64,000 nt of DNA from Symsagittifera roscoffensis (taxonomy: Eukaryota > Xenacoelomorpha > Acoela > Convolutidae), in assembly GCF_963678635.1 (NCBI RefSeq), contig NC_087064.1, positions 13,861,599 to 13,925,598 of the forward strand, written 5' to 3'. Under the pieces are notes generated by a model. The model was not told the DNA's origin. It saw only the letters and a program-made list of their open reading frames with translations, and ran no database searches. The translations under genes were made by a program, and so were the position numbers. Numbering within the stretch: position 1 is the first letter of the stretch; the number at the start of each line of letters is the position of its first letter. Shown piece after piece: positions 23,870-31,977 of the stretch.

Positions 23870-24917
23870 GCTCGGTCTCTCTCTCTATAGTGTCTATTTC
23901 CACTATCTTCTCTGTCCAAAACTTTAGTAGCTCCGCCACCTCGTAGTTTCTGTGAGCGCCTCCGGCTTCCGAGTCCAGGAAAGGGTTGTACGCCATCCCC
24001 ATCACTCCAGACACATACTGGTATTCTCCCTTTTCATTTGGTTTCAAGTACTCTCCTGACGAGGCCAAGTTGCCGTGCACGTCGTGTCCCTCCTCAAACT
24101 TCTTGTTGTAGAATCTCCGTATCTCTTCTAACTTCCTGTGGCTCTCTAGAGACTGCCTGGAACTATCCTCCTTTTCTATCCCAGTACTCTGGTATACATT
24201 CAAGATGACTGCTGAGACTCTCCTTTCCACTGCTTTACTCCCGATTGCTTTTTGTTGACATGCTAAGATGGTGCTGTCAGTCATCACCGACATTATCCAC
24301 CTCAAGAAACAAGTAGCATTTTTCCTCCTTGCCAGGCTCAAGCCTGAGTTATCCCTAGCAACGTGTTGCATCAATGTCTGATATATTTCTAGACTTTTTC
24401 CAGCCAACTTCAATTTGTCATGCGAGGTCAGCGTTTCTAATTCTATTCCCACCAGGCTCCACGCGAACATCAATTGTCCCGCTGCTCTAACGAAGGGATT
24501 TGCCATCAACGGCGACGCCGATGAGGATGTCCTCATCGCTTCTTCAAAATGATCCCTTAACAAGTTCTGCCAAGTTCTCTTCAGTTGGCTCCCCAATTCT
24601 AATTTGTTAATCTCAGCCTTCTGCTGGGTAGCCCAGTTGCGTCGCTTGCGTGACACTCCACTGTCGAGTTTCTTTAGGCAGTCTTCCAGTTCCCTCAATG
24701 TTTCCAGGGCCACCCACCACGGCCGGGAGGTGTTCCTCGTTTTATTCTTCTCAAGACGATCACTAGTTACTTGCTTCCCAGTGGCCTGGTGTTCATTTGA
24801 GACCCATTCTTTGCCAACGTCTACTTCCCATGTCTGCCCGCTCGTCGAGCCTCGTTTCATCTTTGTCCTCTGAGGCTTGAAGTCTTCTTCCGTTGTCGAG
24901 TTGGTGGGAACCTCCAT
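23814..24917 (-). CDS. accessory protein, unknown, helical
   Basis: A 367-residue frame. Its N-terminal third is basic and Thr/Ser-rich. Residues about 80-330 look mostly helical, with leucine-rich charged segments (ALETLRELEDCLKKLD). It is in phase with the upstream 366-residue ORF and separated from it only by a TAG at 24,936-24,938, so the two may be one protein interrupted by a nonsense codon. No catalytic motif is recognised. A structural or nucleic-acid-binding role would be a guess. Confidence 0.55.
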   Translation of the reverse strand: MEVPTNSTTEEDFKPQRTKMKRGSTSGQTWEVDVGKEWVSNEHQATGKQVTSDRLEKNKTRNTSRPWWVALETLRELEDCLKKLDSGVSRKRRNWATQQKAEINKLELGSQLKRTWQNLLRDHFEEAMRTSSSASPLMANPFVRAAGQLMFAWSLVGIELETLTSHDKLKLAGKSLEIYQTLMQHVARDNSGLSLARRKNATCFLRWIMSVMTDSTILACQQKAIGSKAVERRVSAVILNVYQSTGIEKEDSSRQSLESHRKLEEIRRFYNKKFEEGHDVHGNLASSGEYLKPNEKGEYQYVSGVMGMAYNPFLDSEAGGAHRNYEVAELLKFWTEKIVEIDTIERETELGFDSREYARGDKRAALK

Positions 24918-24935
24918 CTCTCTTTCTACTTCGAG

Positions 24936-26036
24936 CTATTTCCTTGGTTCGTAGCTACTCTTGTAGGCTGCTGTCTTCCATCGTGCCAGAACCATGGGGG
25001 CCGTCTCTCTCAGGCTTTTCTCCGAGACTGCATCCGCCGAGGGACTACCCAACCCTTCTACCTCTCTCTTTCTCTTGCGAGACTTCACGCCTTTACTTGG
25101 GGGCGTTGCCGTTATCATCACTGATTCGACCTCTTTGTCTCCATCCAACCCTTCCAACTCTTGCCTCCCCCCTGCTCGAGCCATAAGGATATTAGTACTT
25201 TTAAATATATTACTAGTCTCGACCTCATCCCCTCTTGCACCTTCAATTATTTTATTGACAATTTTTTGTTTCAGAGTAGAGCTGTCTTTACATTCGTCTT
25301 CTTTGGTCTTCAGTGGCGCCTTTCTCAATTCGACCATCTTGCTCAGCAGTTCTCCTCTTGCTTTTTCATCCAGACCTGTTCCCTTCAAGACAGGTTCTCC
25401 GAACTTCACCACCGTGTCCCACAGTTTTTCTTTGAAATTGTCTAGTGTGATCTCGCTATTCACTTCTCGATTAAACTCTCTCAAGAATTCTCGCCAAGCG
25501 TCCTCATCTAGAGTCCCTAGGAACATGGTCTTGTTTCCTTCGAAGGTATTCCTTTCTCTTTCTTCTGCACTCAAGAGTATCATTCCCATATTGGAAGTCT
25601 CGCTCGTCAGTGGTAACTCTAGATTCTTGCGGGGAGATGAGGTCAGAGGTGGCGTGGCAGTGTCTGCCCAATATTCTCCGCTCAGATCCTTCAAAAGTTC
25701 TTGAGTGGTGAATTCCTCCTCTGCTGGTTTTGGTTCAGGCGTGTTCCCCACTTCCATCTCCTCTCCTACCTCGCTGAGAGTCTCATCCATGCTTTCTTCT
25801 CCTGACTCGACTCTCCTTCTCTCAATTATCCTCCTGAACCGATCTTCTACAGGGCCGCTTCTTTTATCTCCAGGGGTGCCCACCGACAGGGGTGATGGTG
25901 TCGTTGGATCTGGTTTCTTGTATTCCGTCAGAGCCACATACAACGATCCTGCTGCATCCAGCTCCTCCCCTTCCTGTCTCATCTCCACCTGTTCAAGTCC
26001 GTAAGGCGCCCGGTATTTTCTCGTGGCAAACTTCAT
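24936..26036 (-). CDS. accessory acidic protein with basic NLS-like patch
   Basis: A 366-residue frame. The N-terminal half is acidic and rich in Ser/Thr/Pro/Glu, suggesting disorder. The middle (EEDAW-like and FNREVNSEITL segments) looks folded. Near residue 313 a KSRKRKRE cluster resembles a nuclear-localisation or nucleic-acid-binding patch. It ends at a TAG followed by open sequence in the same phase. It overlaps the preceding frame by four bases at 26,033-26,036. The family is unknown. Confidence 0.55.
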   Translation of the reverse strand: MKFATRKYRAPYGLEQVEMRQEGEELDAAGSLYVALTEYKKPDPTTPSPLSVGTPGDKRSGPVEDRFRRIIERRRVESGEESMDETLSEVGEEMEVGNTPEPKPAEEEFTTQELLKDLSGEYWADTATPPLTSSPRKNLELPLTSETSNMGMILLSAEERERNTFEGNKTMFLGTLDEDAWREFLREFNREVNSEITLDNFKEKLWDTVVKFGEPVLKGTGLDEKARGELLSKMVELRKAPLKTKEDECKDSSTLKQKIVNKIIEGARGDEVETSNIFKSTNILMARAGGRQELEGLDGDKEVESVMITATPPSKGVKSRKRKREVEGLGSPSADAVSEKSLRETAPMVLARWKTAAYKSSYEPRK

Positions 26037-26446
26037 TTCGTCCTTGAGCCTCTCATTTTCTTCGCTTGAGTCGTCCAGGAGTTTATTTTTATATCACAGG
26101 TGGGAAAATAGACCGCTGCGGTGTAGCCGATGAATAGGGGATCCCAGCCATCGGTGAATTCCCTTTGCTGCCTCTCCCCCGCGGCTCTCGCGAACAGGAA
26201 TGGGACCACCAGGGAACTGTTTATTCCCAGGGTTATTCTCCTGACCGTTGGGAACTCGGGAATGGTTGCTGGCAAGATTTCCTTCTCTAGTATTGCCTCT
26301 AGCTCCCCTTTCACCAACTCGAAGCTCTTCTTCCACGCGGGAATCCTCAAGACCTCTTGTCCACTCGCTGTCAGGGGATTCAAGTTCCAGAACTTGGGAT
26401 AAGTTTCAATGGGGCGTTCACGTTTCCCCCCCCCCCCATCCTGCAC
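26033..26446 (-). CDS. accessory protein fragment after a G/C-run, unknown
   Basis: A 137-residue frame beginning at a glycine run encoded by a homopolymer of about 10 C on the plus strand (near 26,431). Such runs change length easily, so the break with the upstream frame (26,490-26,903) may be slippage. The protein has two hydrophobic stretches (VVPFLFARA and FIGYTAAVYF) and no recognised motif. Confidence 0.45.
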   Translation of the reverse strand: MQDGGGGKRERPIETYPKFWNLNPLTASGQEVLRIPAWKKSFELVKGELEAILEKEILPATIPEFPTVRRITLGINSSLVVPFLFARAAGERQQREFTDGWDPLFIGYTAAVYFPTCDIKINSWTTQAKKMRGSRTK

Positions 26447-26489
26447 TGCAGTTGCCCTCGGAAATTGTATACCATCAACTCGGGATCTT

Positions 26490-26903
26490 TCATTTTTCCA
26501 AAGAGTACCTGTTACTCATTTGCGCCCTCAGCACCTCTTGCTGACACCAGTTGAGCGCCGTCCCATCCAGCACACTTATGAGGCTCAAGTGTGTCACGGA
26601 GTTGCGGTAAGCCGTCACTAGAGGATCTGGAAACGCGTATGTTACAGCTGGACCGTAGATGCATTTTACGACCTCCTCCAGCCCTCGGATTATCCCCATT
26701 GGGTCCGATCTCATCGCCAGGCACAGGTCTGTCAACAGAGGCATGCCACCATTCACTTGTCTCCATTCATCTTTCGTTTTCGGATTCTTTTTCTCACCAG
26801 TCATATGTCGATTCTGCATCAGAAGATACTCCACCAGCAGCGTCTTTAGTCCCGCAGCACATTTATATGAGTTATTGTCTATGCTCGAGTGGGTTTTCCC
26901 CAT
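26490..26903 (-). CDS. accessory protein fragment in phase with the 769-aa ORF
   Basis: A 137-residue frame directly continuing the phase of 26,913-29,222 after a single TAG (26,913-26,915), so it is likely the C-terminal part of that protein. It has ordinary globular composition with three cysteines (KCAAGL, VKCIYG, NWCQQ). No domain is recognised. Confidence 0.5.
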   Translation of the reverse strand: MGKTHSSIDNNSYKCAAGLKTLLVEYLLMQNRHMTGEKKNPKTKDEWRQVNGGMPLLTDLCLAMRSDPMGIIRGLEEVVKCIYGPAVTYAFPDPLVTAYRNSVTHLSLISVLDGTALNWCQQEVLRAQMSNRYSLEK

Positions 26904-26912
26904 CGACAGGGG

Positions 26913-29222
26913 CTACCCATTTTTCGTCAGTCGATGAAATGGCACCAGCTCACCATGGGTCAGGAGCACCAGGGCCAGATATCCGTCAATCCGTTGTGTT
27001 TCCACACCCCGACTGAACATATACGCTGGACCCATGTTGAATAGGTACCTCGGGTAAACTAGGTACAGTGCCAACAACAGGCTGATGGGCATGCTCAGTA
27101 TTTCTTGTACAAAGGCTCCAAAAATTGTTTCCTTTGCACCGAACACTCCAGCCATGAATTCTTTCTCCCAACAAGGACTCAAGAACTTGAGAATCTCGTG
27201 ATCTTTTCTTCTCCTCAGCTCACCCTTTGCGTGCTCCCTCCAGAATCCCCCAATTGTCACCTCGTTTGCAGCCGTGACGAACCTGGTCACCGTCATCTCC
27301 CTACTCTCGGCCACTACCAACTGCTCCTCAAGAAAACTCCAGATTTGCTTCACAAGAGGTGGGGCATTCTCCTTTGTCTTCTCTGTGGCGTTTTCTAGCC
27401 TTGGTGTTAGGAACGGCCACCTGCCTCTTTCTTGCGTCAGTCGATACACTATCGACTCTAGTTGCTTCTCTGTTGCAGCCACCTTTTTTCTTTCATTACT
27501 TGGTCCCCTTGACTTACTGGTGGAGCTCGTGATGGTCAAATCCATACTTCGAAACCACAAGCTGGCGGTCAAGTGACTTATTATTGGGTGGTCATCCCCT
27601 ATAGCCGGACTGAACTTGAGTTGTCTGGCGAAGTTCGATATCTCTAGCAAGAGGACTTCATCCATTACAATGAGGATATCTGCTAACTCATAGAAGCCCC
27701 TCAACGCGTGGTACACATCCTCCCACGCCGCCGCCAGTTCTGACTTGCGAAGCCTCAAGTTCGTCGGTTCCAACTCTCGATTGGGAGCTGCCATCAGGAT
27801 CCGCCATGTATTCCCCTCGGCTATTAAGATTAAAACCGCATACACAAACTGTAGAGCGGGAGGCATGCTCGCGTACCCGTGGGACGTCGTGAACACCACT
27901 CTTGGCTTAGATCCAAATCGAGAGGCGACGTTCTCCTGCACCTCATTCATTGCTGCAAATAACGTCTGGATAACTTCCCAGATTCTCTTTGGCGCCGGCT
28001 CATCGCCCTTGAGTTGCTCAAGAAACCCAGTCGCATGCAGGTGGTCATTCATCCCTGCAAACAGTAGTAGCTCGGGCTCGCAAGGCATCTCCGATTTTAT
28101 CTCGACCACCAGGGTTAACATTTGGTTCAACTCAGCCTCTGGCAGCGAGTATATCAAAGTCTCCGGCCAGAACAACTTGGGAGACGTTCCCTCGAAGTCC
28201 GATCCCGCTACGACGATCACCCTCGCGGCAGCTGGATCTGCTCTGTCGTAAACTGCCAAGTTCTCGGCCAATTGGGCGTTCCCGCAGGGTTTCCCGTATC
28301 TAGGGTCGTCTGCCAATCTCGTACCTTCATAAGCGGCATCTGGCAGTTCCATTTCTCTTGGGTCCCATAGTTTGTCCACCACCCTCAACTGCGCTGGAGT
28401 TGCCAACCTGATTCTGGCAATGCTCGTTTGGTGCTTAAGGGGCTCCACTATGAGTCCCGGACTCCCCAGCAACTTGAGAGGTCTGTAATTGATAGGTCCC
28501 ATGACTGATCTTGTAGGAATCCCAGTCAGATCCGTCGTCTCCATTATTCTCGCTCTTGAGAAATGCGTCTCGTGAGCCTTCAACCAGTCCACGCACTGGT
28601 GTCTACTTAAGTCATCGCGTGACACGCGCTCGAGACCCAGAGCTTCCGCCAATTCTTGTTTACATTCCAGGTCTTCCAAGTCCAGCTTCTTTACCTTCTC
28701 CAGATATCTCGACCGGCTTGTCTCCGCCGGTCTCTCCACCCTCTTGCTCTCCACCACTACCACCGAGGACACTAACGAACTCTGGGGTGTTGATGACGTT
28801 GCTTCCTCGGCCTCCATCGGTGTGGCACCTGCTAATCTGGTCCGGCTACTTCTCGAGCTGTCTCTAGAATCGACCCTCGCCCCCAGGCGACTAGATAGAG
28901 TTCTTGAGGCGAGGAAAGGTGGATTTGGAGGTGGTCCGAATGTGAATTGGGCCGTCTCCAGCAATTCTGCCTCCAACGCGCTTATGTGCCTTTGGAAAAC
29001 GTCATTCAACCATTCCACTCCCCTAGGCCTGTCAAATGGATTCCGTCTGAGGATGCATCGTCGGGGAAGACAGCTCGCTCCATTTGCTCGGCTACATCCA
29101 GCAATCCAATGGGAAGTACGCTCCTCTGATGTATTTGCCTGATTACTTCGTTCAGGTTCCGTACCTTCGTATTCATTTCCATCGCAAGTTGGCCAGCCTT
29201 CATATTGTAGGGGACGATACAC
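26913..29222 (-). CDS. accessory protein with a second SGNH/GDSL-like domain
   Basis: The open frame is 769 codons, but the first about 68 overlap the upstream gene out of phase, so real coding probably begins near GVEWLND (residue 68). Residues about 330-562 carry SGNH-like blocks: VIVVAGSDF (335-343) for block I, with the Gly-Asp-Ser order altered to Gly-Ser-Asp; FAGMNDH (388-394) for block III; and DDHPIISHL (543-551) for the Asp/His block. SGNH hydrolases are esterases or lipases that use the block I Ser and the block V Asp-His. The altered block I suggests an inactive or divergent copy. Residues about 570-720 are charged and helical. A hydrophobic stretch lies near residue 705 (SLLLALYLVY). 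A TAG ends the frame. Confidence 0.6.
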   Translation of the reverse strand: MYRPLQYEGWPTCDGNEYEGTEPERSNQANTSEERTSHWIAGCSRANGASCLPRRCILRRNPFDRPRGVEWLNDVFQRHISALEAELLETAQFTFGPPPNPPFLASRTLSSRLGARVDSRDSSRSSRTRLAGATPMEAEEATSSTPQSSLVSSVVVVESKRVERPAETSRSRYLEKVKKLDLEDLECKQELAEALGLERVSRDDLSRHQCVDWLKAHETHFSRARIMETTDLTGIPTRSVMGPINYRPLKLLGSPGLIVEPLKHQTSIARIRLATPAQLRVVDKLWDPREMELPDAAYEGTRLADDPRYGKPCGNAQLAENLAVYDRADPAAARVIVVAGSDFEGTSPKLFWPETLIYSLPEAELNQMLTLVVEIKSEMPCEPELLLFAGMNDHLHATGFLEQLKGDEPAPKRIWEVIQTLFAAMNEVQENVASRFGSKPRVVFTTSHGYASMPPALQFVYAVLILIAEGNTWRILMAAPNRELEPTNLRLRKSELAAAWEDVYHALRGFYELADILIVMDEVLLLEISNFARQLKFSPAIGDDHPIISHLTASLWFRSMDLTITSSTSKSRGPSNERKKVAATEKQLESIVYRLTQERGRWPFLTPRLENATEKTKENAPPLVKQIWSFLEEQLVVAESREMTVTRFVTAANEVTIGGFWREHAKGELRRRKDHEILKFLSPCWEKEFMAGVFGAKETIFGAFVQEILSMPISLLLALYLVYPRYLFNMGPAYMFSRGVETQRIDGYLALVLLTHGELVPFHRLTKNG

Positions 29223-30823
29223 ACTGTGAGTATGGCAGGATCCATTTGAATCCTTAACTCCTCAAGGATGCAGCTCATCTTGTCATGTAGCCTCATAATC
29301 TTCCTTGACTCCCCCCTGGACACGTCATTAGTCCCGATCATTAGAGTTACCGTGTATACTCTTGCCATCCCTAGCATCTCAAGTGATGCTAGTATCTGTG
29401 GCATTGCAGCTCCAGCGAAACTCAAGATCCCAGTCTGCCAATGCGACTGAATCCGGGTCAGCACCCGCAGCAGGCTGTCCCGTATGATTAGGTGGACCGT
29501 ACCCTCTGGTACACGTGGCTGCGTATGGTATTCCACCAAAGTCGCGTCATGGAAGCAATCCCTCCTGACTCTTTGTGCTGTGCTCCAATCCATGCGATTG
29601 TGCCTGTGGTACCTGCCCTCCGTGTTCTTCTTGTAACTTGAGATTACCACAGTCCTGATCGGTTCCTCCCTCCAAGTCGGGGGTAGCTCCACTCTTGCTG
29701 GACTCTCACGATTTCTTAGCTGTAGTCTCTCGTTCAATTCTTTCAGACGTGACGAGCTCCCGCTCACCTGACTGCTGCTCGGGGTTGAACTCGGAGTATA
29801 CCCCGGCAGTGCGACGTCCATCAATGGGCGTATCGGTTGTGTCTCTAAACCATGCAGGGAGGACGTCGACTCAATCGGTATCCATACCTCCAACCCCTCG
29901 TTCATGTGTTCCTGAGCCGCGCGGTCAAGGTTAAACCGTCCCTCCGATCTGGGAGCCTTGTCCACCTCCATACGTGACTCTGGTCTTGAACCGGCGGCCG
30001 TTCGCTCCTTGGGCCTGGCTCCCTTTTGCATGTCGAGCTCGCGCTGTCGCCGCTGGATTCTCTCAAGTTCCGTCTTCAGCTGTTCACAATTCGCCGCATT
30101 CTCTCGAACCCTTTGTTCTTGCTGGTGCTCGGCCTTCAGCATGTCGAGTTCCCGGCGCGCTTGGTCCTTTTCAATGACCGCCTGATCTCTCTCCAGATTC
30201 GCCTGATCTCTCTCGAGCTTCGCTTGATCCCGGTCGAGATTCGCCTTGTTCCTCTCCCTCTGTGTCCTCTCAAGTTCTCTTTTCAGACTACTGAGCTCAG
30301 GATACGCCTCTTCCGTTTGCTGCGCTCGCGTCATAGAGGGTGTCTTACTCGTGCTCTGGCCCGCTGATCTTGCTGATGGTCTGATTGGTAGTGGGAACTC
30401 CCCTGCGCCATACTCGGTGTTTTTGCTCAAGCCAGGATTCCTCGCCAAGTCGAATCCCCTCACTCCTCCATCCACATTCCAGGAAAACCATCTGGTTTGC
30501 TCTTGGTTGGATATTCCATCTGTGGTATAGCCGACCATTAAAACCGCTTCTATTGCAGACTCCCTGCATTCACCCTGCTCTTCCAATTGGAGGATGGCGT
30601 TCAGCATCACCGCCATTCTCTCATCCACTTTGGTGTAATCCAGATCCCTCAAGCGTCTGTATAGCTCATCAAGTGTGGGCGTCTTCAGAGCCGCGGGCAT
30701 GGACTTCCAAAATCGATCTGCCATTTTTTTTTCTTTTATCTCTGGATGATCTTGCGCACCGTACCAACTTGAGTGCTTGAGAATTAACTTCTTCAAGTGT
30801 TGTTTGACTGTGGGTTCGTTCAA
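29006..30823 (-). CDS. coiled-coil protein with C-terminal SGNH hydrolase domain
   Basis: A 605-codon frame. Residues about 176-266 form a heptad coiled coil with RDQA-L-E repeats. Residues about 440-601 are an SGNH/GDSL esterase-type domain: RDS at 448-450 (family GDS, first Gly replaced by Arg), a block II-like Gly (SFAGAAM), IGTND at 496-500, and SDGIHLT with Asp593 and His596. These are the catalytic Ser, Asn, Asp and His positions of the family. The domain end runs into a frameshift near 29,020 and coding continues in the phase of the 26,913-29,222 ORF. No ATG lies at the start of the frame; the first codons after an in-phase TGA are Lys-rich. Translation may begin at Met34 or need an upstream exon. 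Confidence 0.7.
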   Translation of the reverse strand: MNEPTVKQHLKKLILKHSSWYGAQDHPEIKEKKMADRFWKSMPAALKTPTLDELYRRLRDLDYTKVDERMAVMLNAILQLEEQGECRESAIEAVLMVGYTTDGISNQEQTRWFSWNVDGGVRGFDLARNPGLSKNTEYGAGEFPLPIRPSARSAGQSTSKTPSMTRAQQTEEAYPELSSLKRELERTQRERNKANLDRDQAKLERDQANLERDQAVIEKDQARRELDMLKAEHQQEQRVRENAANCEQLKTELERIQRRQRELDMQKGARPKERTAAGSRPESRMEVDKAPRSEGRFNLDRAAQEHMNEGLEVWIPIESTSSLHGLETQPIRPLMDVALPGYTPSSTPSSSQVSGSSSRLKELNERLQLRNRESPARVELPPTWREEPIRTVVISSYKKNTEGRYHRHNRMDWSTAQRVRRDCFHDATLVEYHTQPRVPEGTVHLIIRDSLLRVLTRIQSHWQTGILSFAGAAMPQILASLEMLGMARVYTVTLMIGTNDVSRGESRKIMRLHDKMSCILEELRIQMDPAILTVCIVPYNMKAGQLAMEMNTKVRNLNEVIRQIHQRSVLPIGLLDVAEQMERAVFPDDASSDGIHLTGLGEWNG

Positions 30824-31160
30824 GACCTTCTTTTTCTTTCAGTTGAGTACAGTTGGGTAGTCAATTTGACTTTACCATATCAATCTGAAAATAAAACCTG
30901 ATCTTTAGACTGACATGACATGTTCCTAACCTAAAACCCCCCTGCCATCATAGTTAAAACCTTATCCTTTTCGTTCTACTAAAATAATTCAATTGGAAGT
31001 TTTCTAAGAGCATGCAGATTCATTTTATGTTTTAGCACCATCAATCATTTAAAATTTAATTATCATGCCAATCACTTTTAAGATCCTTTTACCTGTTCCG
31101 TGCCCCAATACCTAACTTGAGATCCCTTCATGCCCAACTCAAGACCCCCATGTACCCGAC
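30824..31160 (-). promoter_or_regulatory. AT-rich intergenic gap with a splice-acceptor-like site
   Basis: This gap separates the macro-like ORF from the SGNH ORF and is AT-rich in an otherwise GC-rich element. TTTTATTTTCAG lies on the minus strand, ending at 30,884. It matches the nematode-style 3' splice consensus and could serve to make a spliced or trans-spliced accessory mRNA. Stops lie between it and the ORF, so this exact site does not open the frame. Confidence 0.3.
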
Positions 31161-31703
31161 TTAGGCGATACTCAAGTTGTATTTCTTGTGCAGATGTACC
31201 ATTATCTCCGTTTCTGCGAAGACCACGTGTAGGATAGCATATAGTTCCCTTGGGCTCAGCTTGCCCCTGTTCGGGTCATAGACCGGCATTGAGACTTCCG
31301 TTATTCTTCTTTCGATCATGAAGTCTCGCAGTCTCGTTAGTGCCAACATCACGTGTTCAGGATCGATCGTGTTCCTCTCACTGACCCTCGTCACTAAGAA
31401 GCACAGGTATTTGCCTGGGACTTGTGCTACTGATGGTGGAAGCGCAGACATTCCTCCCAGCCCCGGTCTCTGTCTGAATAGAAACTCCACGTTCTGGTCT
31501 TCTATCTTGAAGTCGGCCTTCAGTCTTGATTTGAAACTGATGTCCGCCGTGATACAGATTGCGCTAGTCCTGTCCGACAGAATGAAGTCACTATCCGTTA
31601 TCAGGATGTTCTCCGAGTATTCGTTGGGTATTTCAAACTTCGTTTTGAAATTCCGTCCGATGGTAGGCTCAGCCTCCTCCCCATCCAGTTTCTTTATCAT
31701 CAA
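31161..31703 (-). CDS. macro-domain-like protein
   Basis: A 180-residue frame. Order of features: an ICITADISFKSRL segment (49-61), a Gly-containing loop PGLGGM (80-85), GKYLCFLVTR (97-106), a helix ALTRLRDFMIERRI (121-134), then VSMPVYDP (137-144). This order resembles the macro (ADP-ribose-binding) fold carried by some animal retroelements, in which a strand Y-LVT is followed by a helix and a strand with Pro. The usual Gly-rich ribose loop is poor. I infer the domain from pattern alone. The N-terminus was separated from 31,711-31,977 by a 34-bp tandem duplication that shifts the frame. Confidence 0.45.
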   Translation of the reverse strand: MMIKKLDGEEAEPTIGRNFKTKFEIPNEYSENILITDSDFILSDRTSAICITADISFKSRLKADFKIEDQNVEFLFRQRPGLGGMSALPPSVAQVPGKYLCFLVTRVSERNTIDPEHVMLALTRLRDFMIERRITEVSMPVYDPNRGKLSPRELYAILHVVFAETEIMVHLHKKYNLSIA

Positions 31704-31743
31704 ATTTTCTTTATTCCCTGAGTTTCTTTATCATCAAATTTTC
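31687..31743. repeat. 34-bp tandem duplication breaking the macro-like gene
   Basis: AGTTTCTTTATCATCAAA and the following TTTTC occur at 31,687-31,709 and again at 31,721-31,743, 34 bp apart. Because 34 is not a multiple of 3, the frames on either side (both encoding MIKKL at the repeat) are out of phase. This is a direct lesion. Confidence 0.85.
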
Positions 31744-31977
31744 GGTGTGGGTAAGTCCTACCCCCACTCCCCGGACAAAAATATTTATCGACGTCCCCGT
31801 CGATGGTGCTGGGTCTAAATTATCTGGTGGAATCTCGAGCGGCCTGTCTGTTGCTGTCCAGCCGAAGAGGGGATCCTCCATTTTCATGTGCTTTCCCGCT
31901 GATACGTCAACTTGTTGGATGCTTTGTCCTTCGCCGCTTCCGTTCTTGACATCGCGCATCCATTCTAATATCCTCAA
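31711..31977 (-). CDS. N-terminal part of the macro-like gene
   Basis: An 88-residue frame that starts overlapping the integrase ORF end by four bases (31,974-31,977). It ends in the 34-bp duplication, where it encodes the same MIKKL as the start of the next ORF. Without the duplication the two frames would join. It contains a Gly/Val-rich FVRGVGVG stretch. Function unknown. Confidence 0.5.
   Translation of the reverse strand: MRILEWMRDVKNGSGEGQSIQQVDVSAGKHMKMEDPLFGWTATDRPLEIPPDNLDPAPSTGTSINIFVRGVGVGLTHTENLMIKKLRE

Noticed and set aside
29006-30823. CR1-type LINE ORF1 with esterase domain inserted in the element
   Set aside because: No LINE RT or endonuclease follows. Base composition and CTTGAG usage match the rest of the element, and the coding strand is the same. 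A captured origin remains possible.
22000-31000. Many plus-strand frames of 60-240 codons opposite the accessory genes
   Set aside because: Shadows of the longer minus-strand frames. They are rich in Ser/Leu/Pro, as expected from reading opposite Glu/Lys-rich genes.
21970-31160. Retroviral envelope gene
   Set aside because: None of the accessory frames has a signal peptide, furin-like site plus fusion segment, or C-terminal membrane anchor.
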